Counted from the stretch's first letter, positions 17,115 to 26,942 are shown. The stretch: 64,000 nt of DNA from Rhizobium rosettiformans W3 (GCF_004912135.1 NZ_STGU01000002.1:1-64000), one strand, 5' to 3'. The notes: a model not told the origin generated them from the sequence alone. Numbers and translations: made by a program.

Positions 17115-20100
17115 TTACGAGGCCTTGCGCTGCGGCAAGCGGTCGACGAAGCGGGTGAAGTCCTCGAAGGAAAGCGGCTTGGCGAAAGCATAACCCTGAA
17201 GATAGTCGCAGCCGAGCTGACGCAGAATGCCGGCATGCTCGTGTGTCTCCACGCCTTCCGCAACCGTTTCGATGCCGAGCGAGCGGGCGATCTCGACGAT
17301 GTTGCGCACCAGGCTGCGTTCCTGCGGCTGCTGAGTCACCGGCATCACAAGCTGCCGATCGATCTTCAGCCGCTTCGGCTTGAGCTTCAACAGCGAGACG
17401 ATCGAGGTATGGCCGGTGCCGAAATCGTCGATTTCGATGTCGATCCCGAGTGCCTTGATCTTCTCGATATTGTCGGATGCCAGCGTATCGCTCTCGTCGA
17501 GGAAGATGGATTCCACCAGCTCGAAGCAGATCGAACCAGGCGTGATCGCAAGCCCTGTCAGTTGGTCGATCAGATTGTCGTCATGCAGGCGCCTGGAGGA
17601 GACGTTGACGGAAATGCGCGGCACCTGCATGCCAAGCGCTGTCCAGCGCATCTGGTCCTTCAGCGCCGTCTGCAGCACCAGTTCGTCGATGCGGGCCATG
17701 ACGTTCAGGTCTTCCGCCACTTTCAGGAAGTTGCCGGACGCGAGAATGCCGCGGTCGGGATGGCGCCAGCGGATGAGGGCTTCCGCACCGCAGAGCTGCA
17801 TGCTCGATGCGTCGAATTGTGGCTGGTAGAAAACGACGAATTCATCCCGGTCGAGCCCGGCCAGCATGTCGTCGGCCATGCGCTTCTTGGCAACGATATT
17901 GGCCTGCAGGTCCGGCGTGAAGAACTCGTAGCAGTTTCTGCCCTTTTCCTTGGCCTGATAGAGCGCGATATCGGCATTGATCAGGACCTTGCGCGCATCC
18001 GGCGCGGGGCCATGCGCCTGGGCGATGCCGATCGACACGCCGCAGCGACAGTCGAAGCCTTCGAAGTCGAGCGGCTGGCGCATTTCCTCGATGATCTTGT
18101 TCGACAGGGTGGCGAGTTCGTCCACCGTCGTCTGGCGGCGGGCCAGAACCACGAACTCGTCGCCGCCGATACGCGCCACGAGATCACCGCGCGGCACATG
18201 CTTCATCAGGATGCGTGAGGCATGGACCAGCATCGCATCGCCCGCGGCATGGCCCAGCGTGTCGTTGATTTCCTTGAAGCGGTCGAGGTCGAGATGGAGG
18301 ATCGCGAATTTGGCGGACTGACGGTCACCGCTGCGCGCCAGCGTGTCCAGCTCGAGATCGAGCTTGCGGCGGTTTGCCAGCGAGGTGAGCGGATCGTGCA
18401 GCGCGTTGAATTCGATCCGGTTCTTGGCCAGTTCCAGTTCGATGTTGCGCATGTCGGCTTCCGCCTTGGCGGTACGCAGCTGTTCGGCAAGCAGCGCATC
18501 GGCGGTCACGTCGAAGGCAATACCGATCAGCTTCTTTTTGCCGTCACGGCCGACATGCGGCTGCCCGACGGAGCGGATATAGCGTATCTCGCCGTTCTGC
18601 AGCACCACGCGCTGGGTGGTGTTGATGACCTGGTCGAGGGTGACAGCGCGCTTGGTGGCGAGCTGGATCTCGCCCCGGTCGTCGGGATGAAGGCGCGAAA
18701 GCCACACATGTTCGGGAACGGCCTTGTCGCTGAAGGGCACGCCATAGAGCTGGTGCATGCGCTCGTCCCAGATCGCGCTGCGCGTGACCGGATCGCCCTC
18801 CCAGGTGCCGCAATTGTAGGAGCCGAGAGCGAGGTCGAGACGCTGTGACGCTTCGGCAAGCTGATGCTCGCGACTGGAAAGCTCCTCGAGCGCGAGCTCA
18901 AGTTCAGCATTCTTGATGTCGCTGTTTTCCTTCGCCTTGCTGAGCGACTGGGTGACGAGGGTATCGGTCGTCACGTCGCAGACGATACCGGTAATGTTGC
19001 CGTCCAGCGTGCGTGCACCCACGGAGCGAAGATAGCGGAAGCTGTCGTCGGATAGGGGAACCCGATAATGGATGTCCCACCGGTCGGCGGACGCGGCGAT
19101 GACACAGTCGAAATAAAGCTGCTCGGCGCGCCCGATATCATCCGCATGCAGCGAGGCGAACCAGTCCGCGAGCCTGTCCTCGTCTTCCGCGAGACTTTCG
19201 GGAAGACCATGCAGTCCGGCACTCCGGCTATCCCAGATCAGGGCATGGCTTGCCGTGTCGATCTCCCAGATGCCGATATTGGAGGTTTCCAGTGCCAGCT
19301 GAAAACGCTCCGACAATTCGAGCAGACGCTGCTCGCGACCCCTCAGGCGGGCAATGTTCAGATTGCGCTCGCGCAGCAGGTAAACGGCGAGAAGGACCGA
19401 GATCATCATCGCGGCGACGCCGGCAAGGACCAAAAGGCGGCTCGGAAGCAGACGGTTCATGGCTGCGTCCCAGCCGTCGTCCGGCACGCCATAAATCTGG
19501 AAGGAAAGGCCGTCTTTCGAGAATGCCATAGACACTGGCTGCTCATCGAAAAGCGAGACATCGCCGAAGACGATATCATTCCCGCTGGTCGAAGGCAGTG
19601 TCACCGCCAGCTTCGTATGATCATGATCCTCATGTTTCGGCATTCCGTCTTCCGACAGGAGCTCACCCGCATCGAAGAAGCGATCTCCATCAATCTCGAA
19701 GACGAGAGAGATCCATCCTTGATGCGCGTTCCAGGGCAGCGGAGGAACGGGAATGTCGATCGTGAAATTACGCTCCGACTGGGTAATTAAGGGAGTGAAC
19801 GCCATACGTGCGGGATCGTTCAGAGCAGCAAAATGAATCGACCGGAGATGGTCGTTGTCGCGAAGAAGTCGTGAAATGGTCCGATTGAGCTCCGGGGGGG
19901 ACAGCGTGTCATTGTCTGCGATGTCGTCGGCCAGACCCAGCGCAAGATCGATATCTCGGGCAATCTTTATCAGGATCTGGGACCGCAGATGGTCTATGCG
20001 GTCCAGCACTGCGTGCTCCACCCGGCCGCGTTCGCTGAGCGCCGTCTGCCGGTCGATCATGAACCCTGCGGAAACGATCAGGACGCTGAGTAAAGCGCCG

Positions 20101-20156
20101 CCGATCAGCCAGAGCATGCCGTTGCCCCACCTGCTATCGGCCCGCGAGTCCTTCAT
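17115..20156 (-). CDS. CHASE/PAS/GGDEF/EAL cyclic-di-GMP protein
   Basis: A 1013-residue membrane protein. Order: N-terminal transmembrane segment (about 14-34), a periplasmic CHASE-like sensor to about 245, a second transmembrane segment, two PAS/PAC modules, then GGDEF with the motif intact (residues 664-668) and EAL with the catalytic EAL triplet intact (792-794). Both cyclase and phosphodiesterase activities could be retained. It probably senses an extracytoplasmic signal to set cyclic-di-GMP and hence motility or biofilm state. I start at ATG 20156; a TTG 12 bases upstream is possible. No co-directional partner gene abuts it. Confidence 0.93.
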   Translation of the reverse strand: MKDSRADSRWGNGMLWLIGGALLSVLIVSAGFMIDRQTALSERGRVEHAVLDRIDHLRSQILIKIARDIDLALGLADDIADNDTLSPPELNRTISRLLRDNDHLRSIHFAALNDPARMAFTPLITQSERNFTIDIPVPPLPWNAHQGWISLVFEIDGDRFFDAGELLSEDGMPKHEDHDHTKLAVTLPSTSGNDIVFGDVSLFDEQPVSMAFSKDGLSFQIYGVPDDGWDAAMNRLLPSRLLVLAGVAAMMISVLLAVYLLRERNLNIARLRGREQRLLELSERFQLALETSNIGIWEIDTASHALIWDSRSAGLHGLPESLAEDEDRLADWFASLHADDIGRAEQLYFDCVIAASADRWDIHYRVPLSDDSFRYLRSVGARTLDGNITGIVCDVTTDTLVTQSLSKAKENSDIKNAELELALEELSSREHQLAEASQRLDLALGSYNCGTWEGDPVTRSAIWDERMHQLYGVPFSDKAVPEHVWLSRLHPDDRGEIQLATKRAVTLDQVINTTQRVVLQNGEIRYIRSVGQPHVGRDGKKKLIGIAFDVTADALLAEQLRTAKAEADMRNIELELAKNRIEFNALHDPLTSLANRRKLDLELDTLARSGDRQSAKFAILHLDLDRFKEINDTLGHAAGDAMLVHASRILMKHVPRGDLVARIGGDEFVVLARRQTTVDELATLSNKIIEEMRQPLDFEGFDCRCGVSIGIAQAHGPAPDARKVLINADIALYQAKEKGRNCYEFFTPDLQANIVAKKRMADDMLAGLDRDEFVVFYQPQFDASSMQLCGAEALIRWRHPDRGILASGNFLKVAEDLNVMARIDELVLQTALKDQMRWTALGMQVPRISVNVSSRRLHDDNLIDQLTGLAITPGSICFELVESIFLDESDTLASDNIEKIKALGIDIEIDDFGTGHTSIVSLLKLKPKRLKIDRQLVMPVTQQPQERSLVRNIVEIARSLGIETVAEGVETHEHAGILRQLGCDYLQGYAFAKPLSFEDFTRFVDRLPQRKAS

Positions 20157-20475
20157 CAATTTACGCAAGTCTAGGTATCCCCTGATCCCGTTCCCGCTAA
20201 GTCTATGGCCCGGCGGTTAATTTAGGATTTCGGGAGACGCTGGCTTTTTTCCGTCGCTCTACTTTATCGCGGGTACACCAGTTGCTTGTGGATCACGGTA
20301 AAGAAATACAATCCAGGACTATTCACCCAAGGATAACCCGAGCGCAGCGCTTGATCCGGGGCTCCATTCGGGTCAACAATCCCATTGAAAAGTCATGATC
20401 GCGGGCGAATTCCGCCATATTCGGGAGGCTAGTTTGAAGTCGTTTTCAGCATTGATTTGGTCGAAGGTGGTTCGC
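20157..20475. other. Intergenic stretch without a recognisable gene
   Basis: About 320 bases between the divergent cyclic-di-GMP gene and the DUF1344 gene. It must hold both promoters, but I see no convincing -35/-10 pair, terminator or strong inverted repeat. An open frame from 20395 runs into the DUF1344 gene but its first 27 residues do not look like part of the protein. Confidence 0.6.
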
Positions 20476-20736
20476 ATGCGTGTCGTGATATCCCTGCTTC
20501 TTGCCACGGCAAGCTTCCTCTCCCCCGTCGCCGTCCTCGCCGGCAGCGCCGATGTCGAAGCCACGATCCGTGACGTGAACATCGAAGGCATGAGCCTCGA
20601 ACTTGATGACGGCAAGAGCTATGCCGTCCCGGCCGAATTCAATTTCGAGGGTCTGGAGCCGGGTCAGAAGGTCATCGTCTTCTACACGGAAGTGGACGGC
20701 AAGCGCGTCGTCGACGATCTGGAAGTCCTGCAGTGA
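20476..20736 (+). CDS. DUF1344-family small secreted protein
   Basis: An 86-residue protein with a signal peptide (MRVVISLLLATASFLSPVAVLA) and a mature part of about 64 residues predicted as a small beta barrel (VEATIRDVNIEGMSLELDDG, then YAVPAEFNFEGLEPGQKV). This matches DUF1344, a short periplasmic family of rhizobia with no known function. I chose ATG 20476, which gives a normal signal peptide and has GAAGGTGG 6 bases upstream. It ends 43 bases before the convergent histidine phosphatase gene. Confidence 0.82.
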   Translation: MRVVISLLLATASFLSPVAVLAGSADVEATIRDVNIEGMSLELDDGKSYAVPAEFNFEGLEPGQKVIVFYTEVDGKRVVDDLEVLQ

Positions 20737-20779
20737 CGTGAAGCTCTGGCTGCTGATCTCAGGCAGCCCGCAGTCGCGA

Positions 20780-21370
20780 TCAGATCCAGCCGATGCGCTT
20801 CTGGTCGCGATCGATCTTCAGAATACGGTCCTGCGGAATGTTCATCTCGCAGGCCTCGTCTTCGCCGACATCGCCGATCAGCCGGAAGCAACTGCGGATG
20901 ACGCCGCCATGGCTGACGCAGACGGTCGGCATCTCCACTGATTTCAGCCAGGCACCGATCCGCCAGGACAGGATCTCGTAGCTCTCGGCATCGTCGCCGG
21001 GCGGAATGAAACCCCATTTCTGCCGTGCCCGCTCCGCCACGCGCTCCGGCGATACCCGTGCCAGTTCCGGCAGCGTCGAGCCTTCCCAGTCGCCGAAGGA
21101 GAGCTCCTTCAGCCGATCATCCATGCGGTATTGTGTGGGGTCGAGGTCCATGGCGGCACGCAGCCGCTCCATGGTGTCGCGCGTCCTGCCCAGAGGCGAG
21201 CTGACAAAATCGAAATCCCCGGCGCTGTCGCCAAGGATCTGTGCGAGCTTGCGGCCGTTTTCGCTCGCCTGCTGGCGGCCGACCTCGTTGAGGCCGATAT
21301 CCTTCTGGCCCTGCATCCGCCCTTCGGCATTCCAGTCGGTCTGGCCGTGGCGGATCATGTAGATGAGCAC
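20780..21370 (-). CDS. Histidine phosphatase (phosphoglycerate mutase-like) family protein
   Basis: A 196-residue enzyme of the histidine phosphatase superfamily. The catalytic RHG motif is at the N-terminus (IYMIRHGQTDWNAEGR), with SSPLGRTRDTMERL near 62-75, the acid residue in ELSFGDWEG, and the second His in CVSHGGVIRS near 153. Substrate is not predictable; many rhizobial members are annotated as phosphoglycerate mutases without proof. Start GTG 21370. It lies 16 bases after the fabI stop, so the two are probably one transcript. Confidence 0.9.
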   Translation of the reverse strand: MLIYMIRHGQTDWNAEGRMQGQKDIGLNEVGRQQASENGRKLAQILGDSAGDFDFVSSPLGRTRDTMERLRAAMDLDPTQYRMDDRLKELSFGDWEGSTLPELARVSPERVAERARQKWGFIPPGDDAESYEILSWRIGAWLKSVEMPTVCVSHGGVIRSCFRLIGDVGEDEACEMNIPQDRILKIDRDQKRIGWI

Positions 21371-21386
21371 GGCGCAGTCTCCGATG

Positions 21387-22205
21387 TCAGTCCTTGCCGA
21401 GAACGATGTCGGGCGCGTCGACCGACTTCATGCCGACGGTGTGATACCCGCAATCGACGTGATGGACCTCGCCCGAAACGCCGGTCGAAAGGTCGGACAG
21501 GAGATACATGCCCGACTTGCCCACCTCGTCGGTCGTGACGTTGCGCTTGAGCGGCGAGTGATACTCGTTCCACTTGAGGATATAGCGGAAGTCGCCGATG
21601 CCGGAGGCGGCAAGCGTCTTGATCGGACCCGCCGAAATCGCGTTGACGCGGATACCGCGTCCGCCCATGTCGACGGCGAGATAGCGAACAGAGGCCTCGA
21701 GCGCGGCCTTGGCGACACCCATGACGTTGTAATGCGGCATGACCTTCTCGGCGCCGTAATAGGTCAGCGTCAAAAGCGAGCCGCCATCATTCATGATCTT
21801 TTCGGCGCGGGCGGCGACCGCCGTGAACGAATAGACGGAGATGTCCATGGTGCGCGCAAAGTTGTCACGCGTCGTCTCGATGTAGCGGCCGGTCAGCTCG
21901 TCCTTGTCGGAGAAGGCAATCGCATGCACGACGAAGTCGATCTTGCCCCACTTGGCCTCGATATTGTTGAAGACGGCGTCGATGCTGTCGAGATTGGTGA
22001 CGTCGCAATCCCCGGCGAGGAAGGCATCGAGTTCCTGGGCGAGCGGCTCGACACGCTTCTTCAGCGCGTCCCCCTGCCAGGTCAGAGCAATCTCTGCGCC
22101 CTGATCGCGGCAAGCCTTCGCGATGCCCCAAGCAATGGAGCGATTGTTGGCGACACCCATGATGACGCCGCGCTTGCCTGCCATAAGGCCGGAACCCTGA
22201 ACCAT
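21387..22205 (-). CDS. fabI: Enoyl-[acyl-carrier-protein] reductase, NADH
   Basis: A 272-residue short-chain dehydrogenase-type enzyme that carries out the last reduction in each round of fatty acid synthesis and is the usual target of triclosan-type inhibitors. FabI features: GVANNRSIAWGIAK nucleotide-binding loop, SDKDELTG, and the Tyr-x6-Lys catalytic pair in HYNVMGVAKAALEASVRYLA. SAGPIKTLAASGIGDF follows. The ATG at 22205 is followed 27 bases on by a second candidate; either gives an intact Rossmann fold. First gene of a probable two-gene operon with the histidine phosphatase. Confidence 0.96.
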   Translation of the reverse strand: MVQGSGLMAGKRGVIMGVANNRSIAWGIAKACRDQGAEIALTWQGDALKKRVEPLAQELDAFLAGDCDVTNLDSIDAVFNNIEAKWGKIDFVVHAIAFSDKDELTGRYIETTRDNFARTMDISVYSFTAVAARAEKIMNDGGSLLTLTYYGAEKVMPHYNVMGVAKAALEASVRYLAVDMGGRGIRVNAISAGPIKTLAASGIGDFRYILKWNEYHSPLKRNVTTDEVGKSGMYLLSDLSTGVSGEVHHVDCGYHTVGMKSVDAPDIVLGKD

Positions 22206-22449
22206 ATCGAGACCCTTTGAGACTTTCGGTGGACTTGCCTATGGCATAGGCCGTTCCGGCGTTCAAGATTGAAGCAGATCATCGAAAGGCCGACAGGGAA
22301 CATTGGCTGTATACTTCAAAAATCCCTCATAAATCAGCGAGCAAGCTTCCGGCACTTGCCCGTGCGGCGTCGCAGCGCTCCGCGCAATCGGAGAATCTGG
22401 AACTCTCCGTCGCTCCTGCTGTTGGGGTCTCTTCACAGGAGGGCATGAG

Positions 22450-23238
22450 ATGAACAAGATATCGAAGGCAGGACGACAGGCGGGTTACGCGGCCATGGCG
22501 TCCGGTGCCCTGGGCTTTGCGCTTGGAGGCTTCTTCGATGGCATTCTGCTGCACCAGATCCTGCAATGGCACCATCTCCTGAGCGGCCTGCCGCAGGCGG
22601 CGGCCGACCTGCGCTTCCTGATCCTGACCGACGGGCTCTTTCATCTCGCCATGTATCTTGTTGCGGCTCTCGGGCTGTTGTGGTTGTGGCGCGGCCGGGC
22701 GGCGGTCCTTGCGCCGGCTGCAGGCCGCCTCGGGCTCGCCTGGGGGCTGATCGGCTTCGGCTCTTGGCACATCACCGATGCACTCCTCTCCCACTGGCTT
22801 CTTGGCATTCATCGCATCCGCATGGATAGCGACATGCCGCTGGTCTGGGACATTCTCTGGCTGTGTCTCTTCGGTCTTGCGCCGGCTCTTCTGGGTGTCT
22901 GGCTCAAACGCGGGGGCAGGGGGAGCGGTTTCCATGCCGCACCGCTCGCTCTGGCAGTGATCACCGTCGCCGCGGGTGCGGTTCAGGCCTTTCCACCGGC
23001 CTCCGAGGGCCCGGTTGTCGTTCTCTTTCGATCGGGCATGGATGAGACGGGCGTGATGGCGGCGATCGCGGCCGTTGACGGATCGCTTGCGGGTCGAGAC
23101 CCCTCCGGCACATTATGGGCCGTCGCTTTACCGGAAGGCGGTCCAGCAAGCAGCCTTTACGCCCATGGTGCGCTGGTGGTGAGCGGCGCCGGTTTGCCGG
23201 CGGGCTGCCTCGATTACACGCGACCGGATGAAGCCTGA
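22450..23238 (+). CDS. DUF2243 membrane protein with C-terminal extension
   Basis: A 262-residue protein. Residues 1-160 are a DUF2243 domain: a Gly-rich first segment (GFALGGFFDGILLHQILQWHH), then further transmembrane helices with conserved His (GSWHITDALLSHW) and a final helix. Histidines in membrane helices suggest metal or heme handling, but the family role is unknown. After residue 175 a segment follows (VVVLFRSGMDETGVMAAIAA, then GTLWAVALP) that is not part of the usual DUF2243 length and looks like a small soluble domain on the far side of a last transmembrane helix. Divergent from fabI. Confidence 0.8.
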   Translation: MNKISKAGRQAGYAAMASGALGFALGGFFDGILLHQILQWHHLLSGLPQAAADLRFLILTDGLFHLAMYLVAALGLLWLWRGRAAVLAPAAGRLGLAWGLIGFGSWHITDALLSHWLLGIHRIRMDSDMPLVWDILWLCLFGLAPALLGVWLKRGGRGSGFHAAPLALAVITVAAGAVQAFPPASEGPVVVLFRSGMDETGVMAAIAAVDGSLAGRDPSGTLWAVALPEGGPASSLYAHGALVVSGAGLPAGCLDYTRPDEA

Positions 23239-23256
23239 AGCGCGCTCAGGACGAGA

Positions 23257-24522
23257 TCAGATGTAAAGCCCTTCGCGCATGAGGCGCATGAGATCCGTCA
23301 CCTTCTCGTCCGGCTTTTCCCACAGCATGACCCGCAGTTCTACCACAAGCGCACCGCGCCCGCCTTCGCCATTGGGAAGGCCGAGTTCGTCGATGCGGAT
23401 CACCTGATCGGAATTAGACCATGCCGGAACCGTCACGGACACCATGGTGCCATCGGGACCTTCCACCTGACTTTCGCAGCCGAGCACGGCATTTTCGAGC
23501 GTGATCGGCAGCACGGTGCGGATGTCGAATTGGTCGACGAGGAAACGCTCTGCCTTGGCCACCTTGATGGTCACGGCAACATCGCCCCGCTGCAGACCCT
23601 GGAATTTGAGGCCTTGGTTCTTCAGGCGAACGACATGGCCGTCGGTCACCCCTTCGAGCGGCACGCGCACTTCGCGACCATCGTTCAGCGTGATCGGCAC
23701 GGATTTCTGGTCAAGCAGATCGGTAAGCGCAACGACGGCCTCGGCAAAGATATCAGGGGCCTTTTCCGGCATCGGCGGCGGCGCACCCCGCAGGCGGCGG
23801 ACCAGTGAGCTGAAGAGTTCGATCGGCGCAAGCAGCGGCGAGGCAGCAGGCTTGAGCGGCAGCCCCTCGGAAAGATCGGCCGCCTCCTGTTCGCGCCGCA
23901 GGTTCTCCGCGGCTGCAGCCGCTTCCGGACTGTCGCCGAAGATGCGGGAGACCGTTTCCTCGGTGCCGGACGCCGTCCCGCCAACCGATGCCGTTGCCCC
24001 TTGTGAGGCGCCGGCAGAGGCACCGCCTGCTGCCGCCTTCTCGGCGCCGGAGGCAGCGGTCGTCTCGGCGCTGTCGCTCGACGCGCCGGCCTGCGCCTTG
24101 GTTTTGGTCTCGGCGGCCTGATCCTTCGCGGCCTTGGCTTTTGCCGCCTGCGCGGCCTGCGCGGCATCTGCCTTGGCTTTCTCCGCCTCGGCGCGGGCGA
24201 GCTCTTCCAGCACGCGTTCGGCATTCGCCTTGGCCTGCTTCGCCTTTTCGGCTGCCTCGCGCGCTGCCTGGCGCTGCTGCATGATCGTCTGTTCGCGTTC
24301 CAAGGCTTCGACCTTCATGCGTTGTTGATCATACCGGCTGCGTTTGGCCGGATCCTTGAGCACTTCATAGGCACGGCCGATCTCAGCGAAGCGGTTATGC
24401 GCCTGCGGATCGTCCCGGTTCTGGTCCGGATGCACTGTTTTCGCCTTGGTCCGCCAGGCGGCCTTGATCTCATCTGCGCCTGCATCGCGCTTCACGCCGA
24501 GGATCGAGTAGAAATCACGCAT
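23257..24522 (-). CDS. J-domain protein with DnaJ C-terminal domain (CbpA-like)
   Basis: A 421-residue co-chaperone. Residues 1-68 are a J domain with the HPD motif (TVHPDQNRDD) that stimulates DnaK ATPase. A long Ala/Lys/Glu-rich segment of about 110 residues, then a Gly/Ser/Ala-rich linker, separate it from a DnaJ C-terminal substrate-binding domain (VPLEGVTDGHVVRLKNQG, FDIRTVLPITLENAVLGC). There is no Gly/Phe region or zinc finger, so it is CbpA-like rather than canonical DnaJ. Start ATG 24522 puts the J domain at the very N-terminus; ATG 24537 would add five residues. Confidence 0.9.
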   Translation of the reverse strand: MRDFYSILGVKRDAGADEIKAAWRTKAKTVHPDQNRDDPQAHNRFAEIGRAYEVLKDPAKRSRYDQQRMKVEALEREQTIMQQRQAAREAAEKAKQAKANAERVLEELARAEAEKAKADAAQAAQAAKAKAAKDQAAETKTKAQAGASSDSAETTAASGAEKAAAGGASAGASQGATASVGGTASGTEETVSRIFGDSPEAAAAAENLRREQEAADLSEGLPLKPAASPLLAPIELFSSLVRRLRGAPPPMPEKAPDIFAEAVVALTDLLDQKSVPITLNDGREVRVPLEGVTDGHVVRLKNQGLKFQGLQRGDVAVTIKVAKAERFLVDQFDIRTVLPITLENAVLGCESQVEGPDGTMVSVTVPAWSNSDQVIRIDELGLPNGEGGRGALVVELRVMLWEKPDEKVTDLMRLMREGLYI

Positions 24523-24744
24523 CGAGGACACCAACACACCTCATGCGGAAGAGCCCGATCATGGCGCCCATCCGCGAAATTTTACGCCGCTCCGCGAAAT
24601 TCATGCGGAGACGATTGCTACAGTTGGAAGGAGCGTCGCACGGGAGTTGCTAATCGAAGGTTACGCCGCATCGGGGCAGGGCGGGCTATTTCTTCGAGTT
24701 TGCTTAAGCAAATCTTTCGAATGCGACCGAAATCGATCCGCCGT

Positions 24745-25155
24745 TTACGATTGGCGGTCGAAGCTCATGAGCTGCCAGTTCCCGGTGCCGGAGGTGCAGG
24801 TCTTGCCGGAGAAATAGGCGATGCCTTCATAGGAATGGCGCGTGGTGGAGAAGTTGCGGCAGATGACGCCGTCACCCTTTTCCTCCTGGATCGCGGTGAC
24901 CACGCCAGCGCTGCCGGTCGTGGCGTTCGCCCAGGGCAAAGGCTTTCCATCCGTCTTGGAAAGGTCGGCCGAAGACACTGCGCTTTGCACCGTGAGTTCG
25001 TCGGAATGGCTCGTGCCATTGCCCTTCTTGGCGATGGTGGAGGTGGAAATCGAGCTGTCGACGGTGTCTGAACCGAAGAGGTCCATGCTGCTGCCGAAGC
25101 ACCCGCTGAGCGGAAGTGTCGCAGCGATGACGAGCAAGATCGAGCTTCTACGCAT
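24745..25155 (-). CDS. Outer-membrane lipoprotein, RT0821/Lpp0805-like surface antigen
   Basis: A 136-residue protein with a lipoprotein signal peptide and lipobox LSGC (cysteine near residue 19). The mature part has the short conserved form of RT0821/Lpp0805 17-kDa-type surface proteins: [18 protein letters not shown] in the middle and [22 protein letters not shown] toward the end. Two cysteines there could form a disulfide. I chose ATG 25155; a longer frame to 25287 has no signal. Divergent from pdxH, sharing a 110-base promoter region. Function unknown; the family name is moderately certain. Confidence 0.75.
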   Translation of the reverse strand: MRRSSILLVIAATLPLSGCFGSSMDLFGSDTVDSSISTSTIAKKGNGTSHSDELTVQSAVSSADLSKTDGKPLPWANATTGSAGVVTAIQEEKGDGVICRNFSTTRHSYEGIAYFSGKTCTSGTGNWQLMSFDRQS

Positions 25156-25265
25156 GCACCAACCCTTTGTACGCTCGACCGACTTTGCTATGTCTTTCAA
25201 CGGGCCTAGGATCCAGTGCTTCGTCATCCGCGGCCAATATGCATATCGGGAGCATTTTACACAAT

Positions 25266-25880
25266 ATGTCAGATATCGGGTTAACAAGTGGTGACTTCAC
25301 CGAAGAGAGCGAACCCTTTGCCCTCTTCGCGACCTGGCTGAAGGATGCCGAGGCCTCGGAGATCAACGATCCCAATGCGGTGGCGCTCGCGACCGTGGAT
25401 GAGGACGGGCTTCCGAATGTACGTATGGTGCTTCTCAAGGGGTTCGATGCCAGAGGCTTTGTGTTTTACACGAATTTCGAGAGCCAGAAGGGACAGGAAA
25501 TTCTCGGCCAGAAGAAGGCAGCAATGTGTTTTCATTGGAAATCGCTGCGCCGCCAGATCCGCCTGAGGGGTGATGTCGAGGTGGTTTCCGACGCCGAGGC
25601 TGACGAATATTACCAGTCCCGCCCGCTCGGCAGCCGCATCGGTGCCTGGGCGTCGAAGCAGTCGCGTCCGCTGGAAGGCCGGTTCGCGCTGGAAAAGGCG
25701 GTCGCCGAATACACGGCGAAATATGCGCTCGGCAACGTGCCGCGTCCGCCCCATTGGTCGGGCTTCCGCATCATCCCGCGATCGATCGAATTCTGGCACG
25801 ACCGCAAGTTCCGCTTGCACGACCGCATCGAATTCCGCCGCGACGGCGACGGCTGGTCGAAGGTCAGAATGTATCCTTGA
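25266..25880 (+). CDS. pdxH: Pyridoxamine 5'-phosphate oxidase
   Basis: A 204-residue FMN enzyme that oxidises pyridoxamine or pyridoxine 5'-phosphate to pyridoxal 5'-phosphate. PdxH landmarks: [26 protein letters not shown], then [16 protein letters not shown] near 115-130, and the C-terminal signature [16 protein letters not shown]. Start ATG 25266 ([11 protein letters not shown]) is the usual position; an upstream frame from 25167 encodes nothing family-like. PLP made here is used by threonine synthase (52001) among others. Confidence 0.96.
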   Translation: MSDIGLTSGDFTEESEPFALFATWLKDAEASEINDPNAVALATVDEDGLPNVRMVLLKGFDARGFVFYTNFESQKGQEILGQKKAAMCFHWKSLRRQIRLRGDVEVVSDAEADEYYQSRPLGSRIGAWASKQSRPLEGRFALEKAVAEYTAKYALGNVPRPPHWSGFRIIPRSIEFWHDRKFRLHDRIEFRRDGDGWSKVRMYP

Positions 25881-25895
25881 GCAGAGGGGAGGGGC

Positions 25896-26942
25896 TCAGC
25901 CGCCGACGAGCTTCGACGGCAGACCGGAAGCCAGCGCCTCGACATAGCGAGACTTCTGGTAGAGCCCGTTGAGCGAGATCCGCGGCAGAAGCTGCGGGCT
26001 CGCCATGGCAGCCGGTGTCAGCGTGCCCGGCCGCGTCGTCACCGAGAGTTTGAAACCCGCCCAATCGGCGTATCCCGCCGTCCGCAGTGTGGCGCTGCGC
26101 GCATCGCCGTAGGGGTAGGCGAAAGTAACAGGCCGCGTGCCGGTGATGCCGGCCACATATTCGGCGCTGTCATTGTATTCTCTGAGCAGATCGTCGTCGT
26201 TCAAGTCGGCAAGACCGCGATGGCTGACGGTATGCGCGCCGTAGGAGACGAGTGTGTTTCGGCCAAGCGCTGTCAGCTCCTCCCGGTCCATCACCGCTTC
26301 GGAGACTAGCGCATGCGGATTGATGCCCGCGGCATTGGCTGCCGCATCGAGTTGCGCCACACCCTTCGCCTCGTCTCCCGCCATCAGCATGCGGGCAACC
26401 GCATCGAACGCCGCCGTCTTGGCCTTCAGAGAGTTGCAATCGAGGTCGATCCGCCCCGCCGGCAGGCAAAGCGCCACCCGCGGCCGGGCTGCAATCAGCG
26501 CGCCAAGCGTATCCCACCACATCGTATGGCTGCGTTCTGAAAGCCCCTTGCAGACGAAGATCGTAAAGGGCACGCCATGGCGTTCGAAGACCGGCAAGGC
26601 ATGGTCGCGGTTGTCGCGGAAACCATCATCGAGCGTGAAGACGGCGAAGGGCTGAGCCCCGTCCGGCTCCGCAAGGGCGGCCGGCACCTCGTCGAGGCCG
26701 ATGAAACGATAGCCGCGCCTGGCCAGGATGCGGATCGCGGCATCGAGAAAGTCCGGCGTGATCGAAAGATGCCGGTTCGGCTGAAAGGCCTCGCTCTTTT
26801 CAGGATGAACGTGATGCAGCGTAAAGATCACGCCACGCCCTTCAAGACCGCGGGTGGCGCCGAGCCTGGACAGCAGGAAGGAAAACTCCAACCCAGCCGT
26901 GATCGACGCTCGCTTCAGCGCCTGTTTGAACCGTCCCGCCAT
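25896..26942 (-). CDS. Polysaccharide deacetylase-family protein
   Basis: A 348-residue protein with a NodB-type carbohydrate esterase 4 fold. The first metal motif reads FTLDDGFRDN (residues about 101-110); a THxxSHxx-type metal motif appears as HTVSHRGLADL near 238, and AYPYGD (275-280) supplies the third motif. It lacks a signal peptide, which suggests action on cytoplasmic or lipid-linked sugar precursors. Divergent relatives sit near exopolysaccharide genes; here it is convergent with pdxH and stands alone. Substrate unknown. Confidence 0.88.
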   Translation of the reverse strand: MAGRFKQALKRASITAGLEFSFLLSRLGATRGLEGRGVIFTLHHVHPEKSEAFQPNRHLSITPDFLDAAIRILARRGYRFIGLDEVPAALAEPDGAQPFAVFTLDDGFRDNRDHALPVFERHGVPFTIFVCKGLSERSHTMWWDTLGALIAARPRVALCLPAGRIDLDCNSLKAKTAAFDAVARMLMAGDEAKGVAQLDAAANAAGINPHALVSEAVMDREELTALGRNTLVSYGAHTVSHRGLADLNDDDLLREYNDSAEYVAGITGTRPVTFAYPYGDARSATLRTAGYADWAGFKLSVTTRPGTLTPAAMASPQLLPRISLNGLYQKSRYVEALASGLPSKLVGG

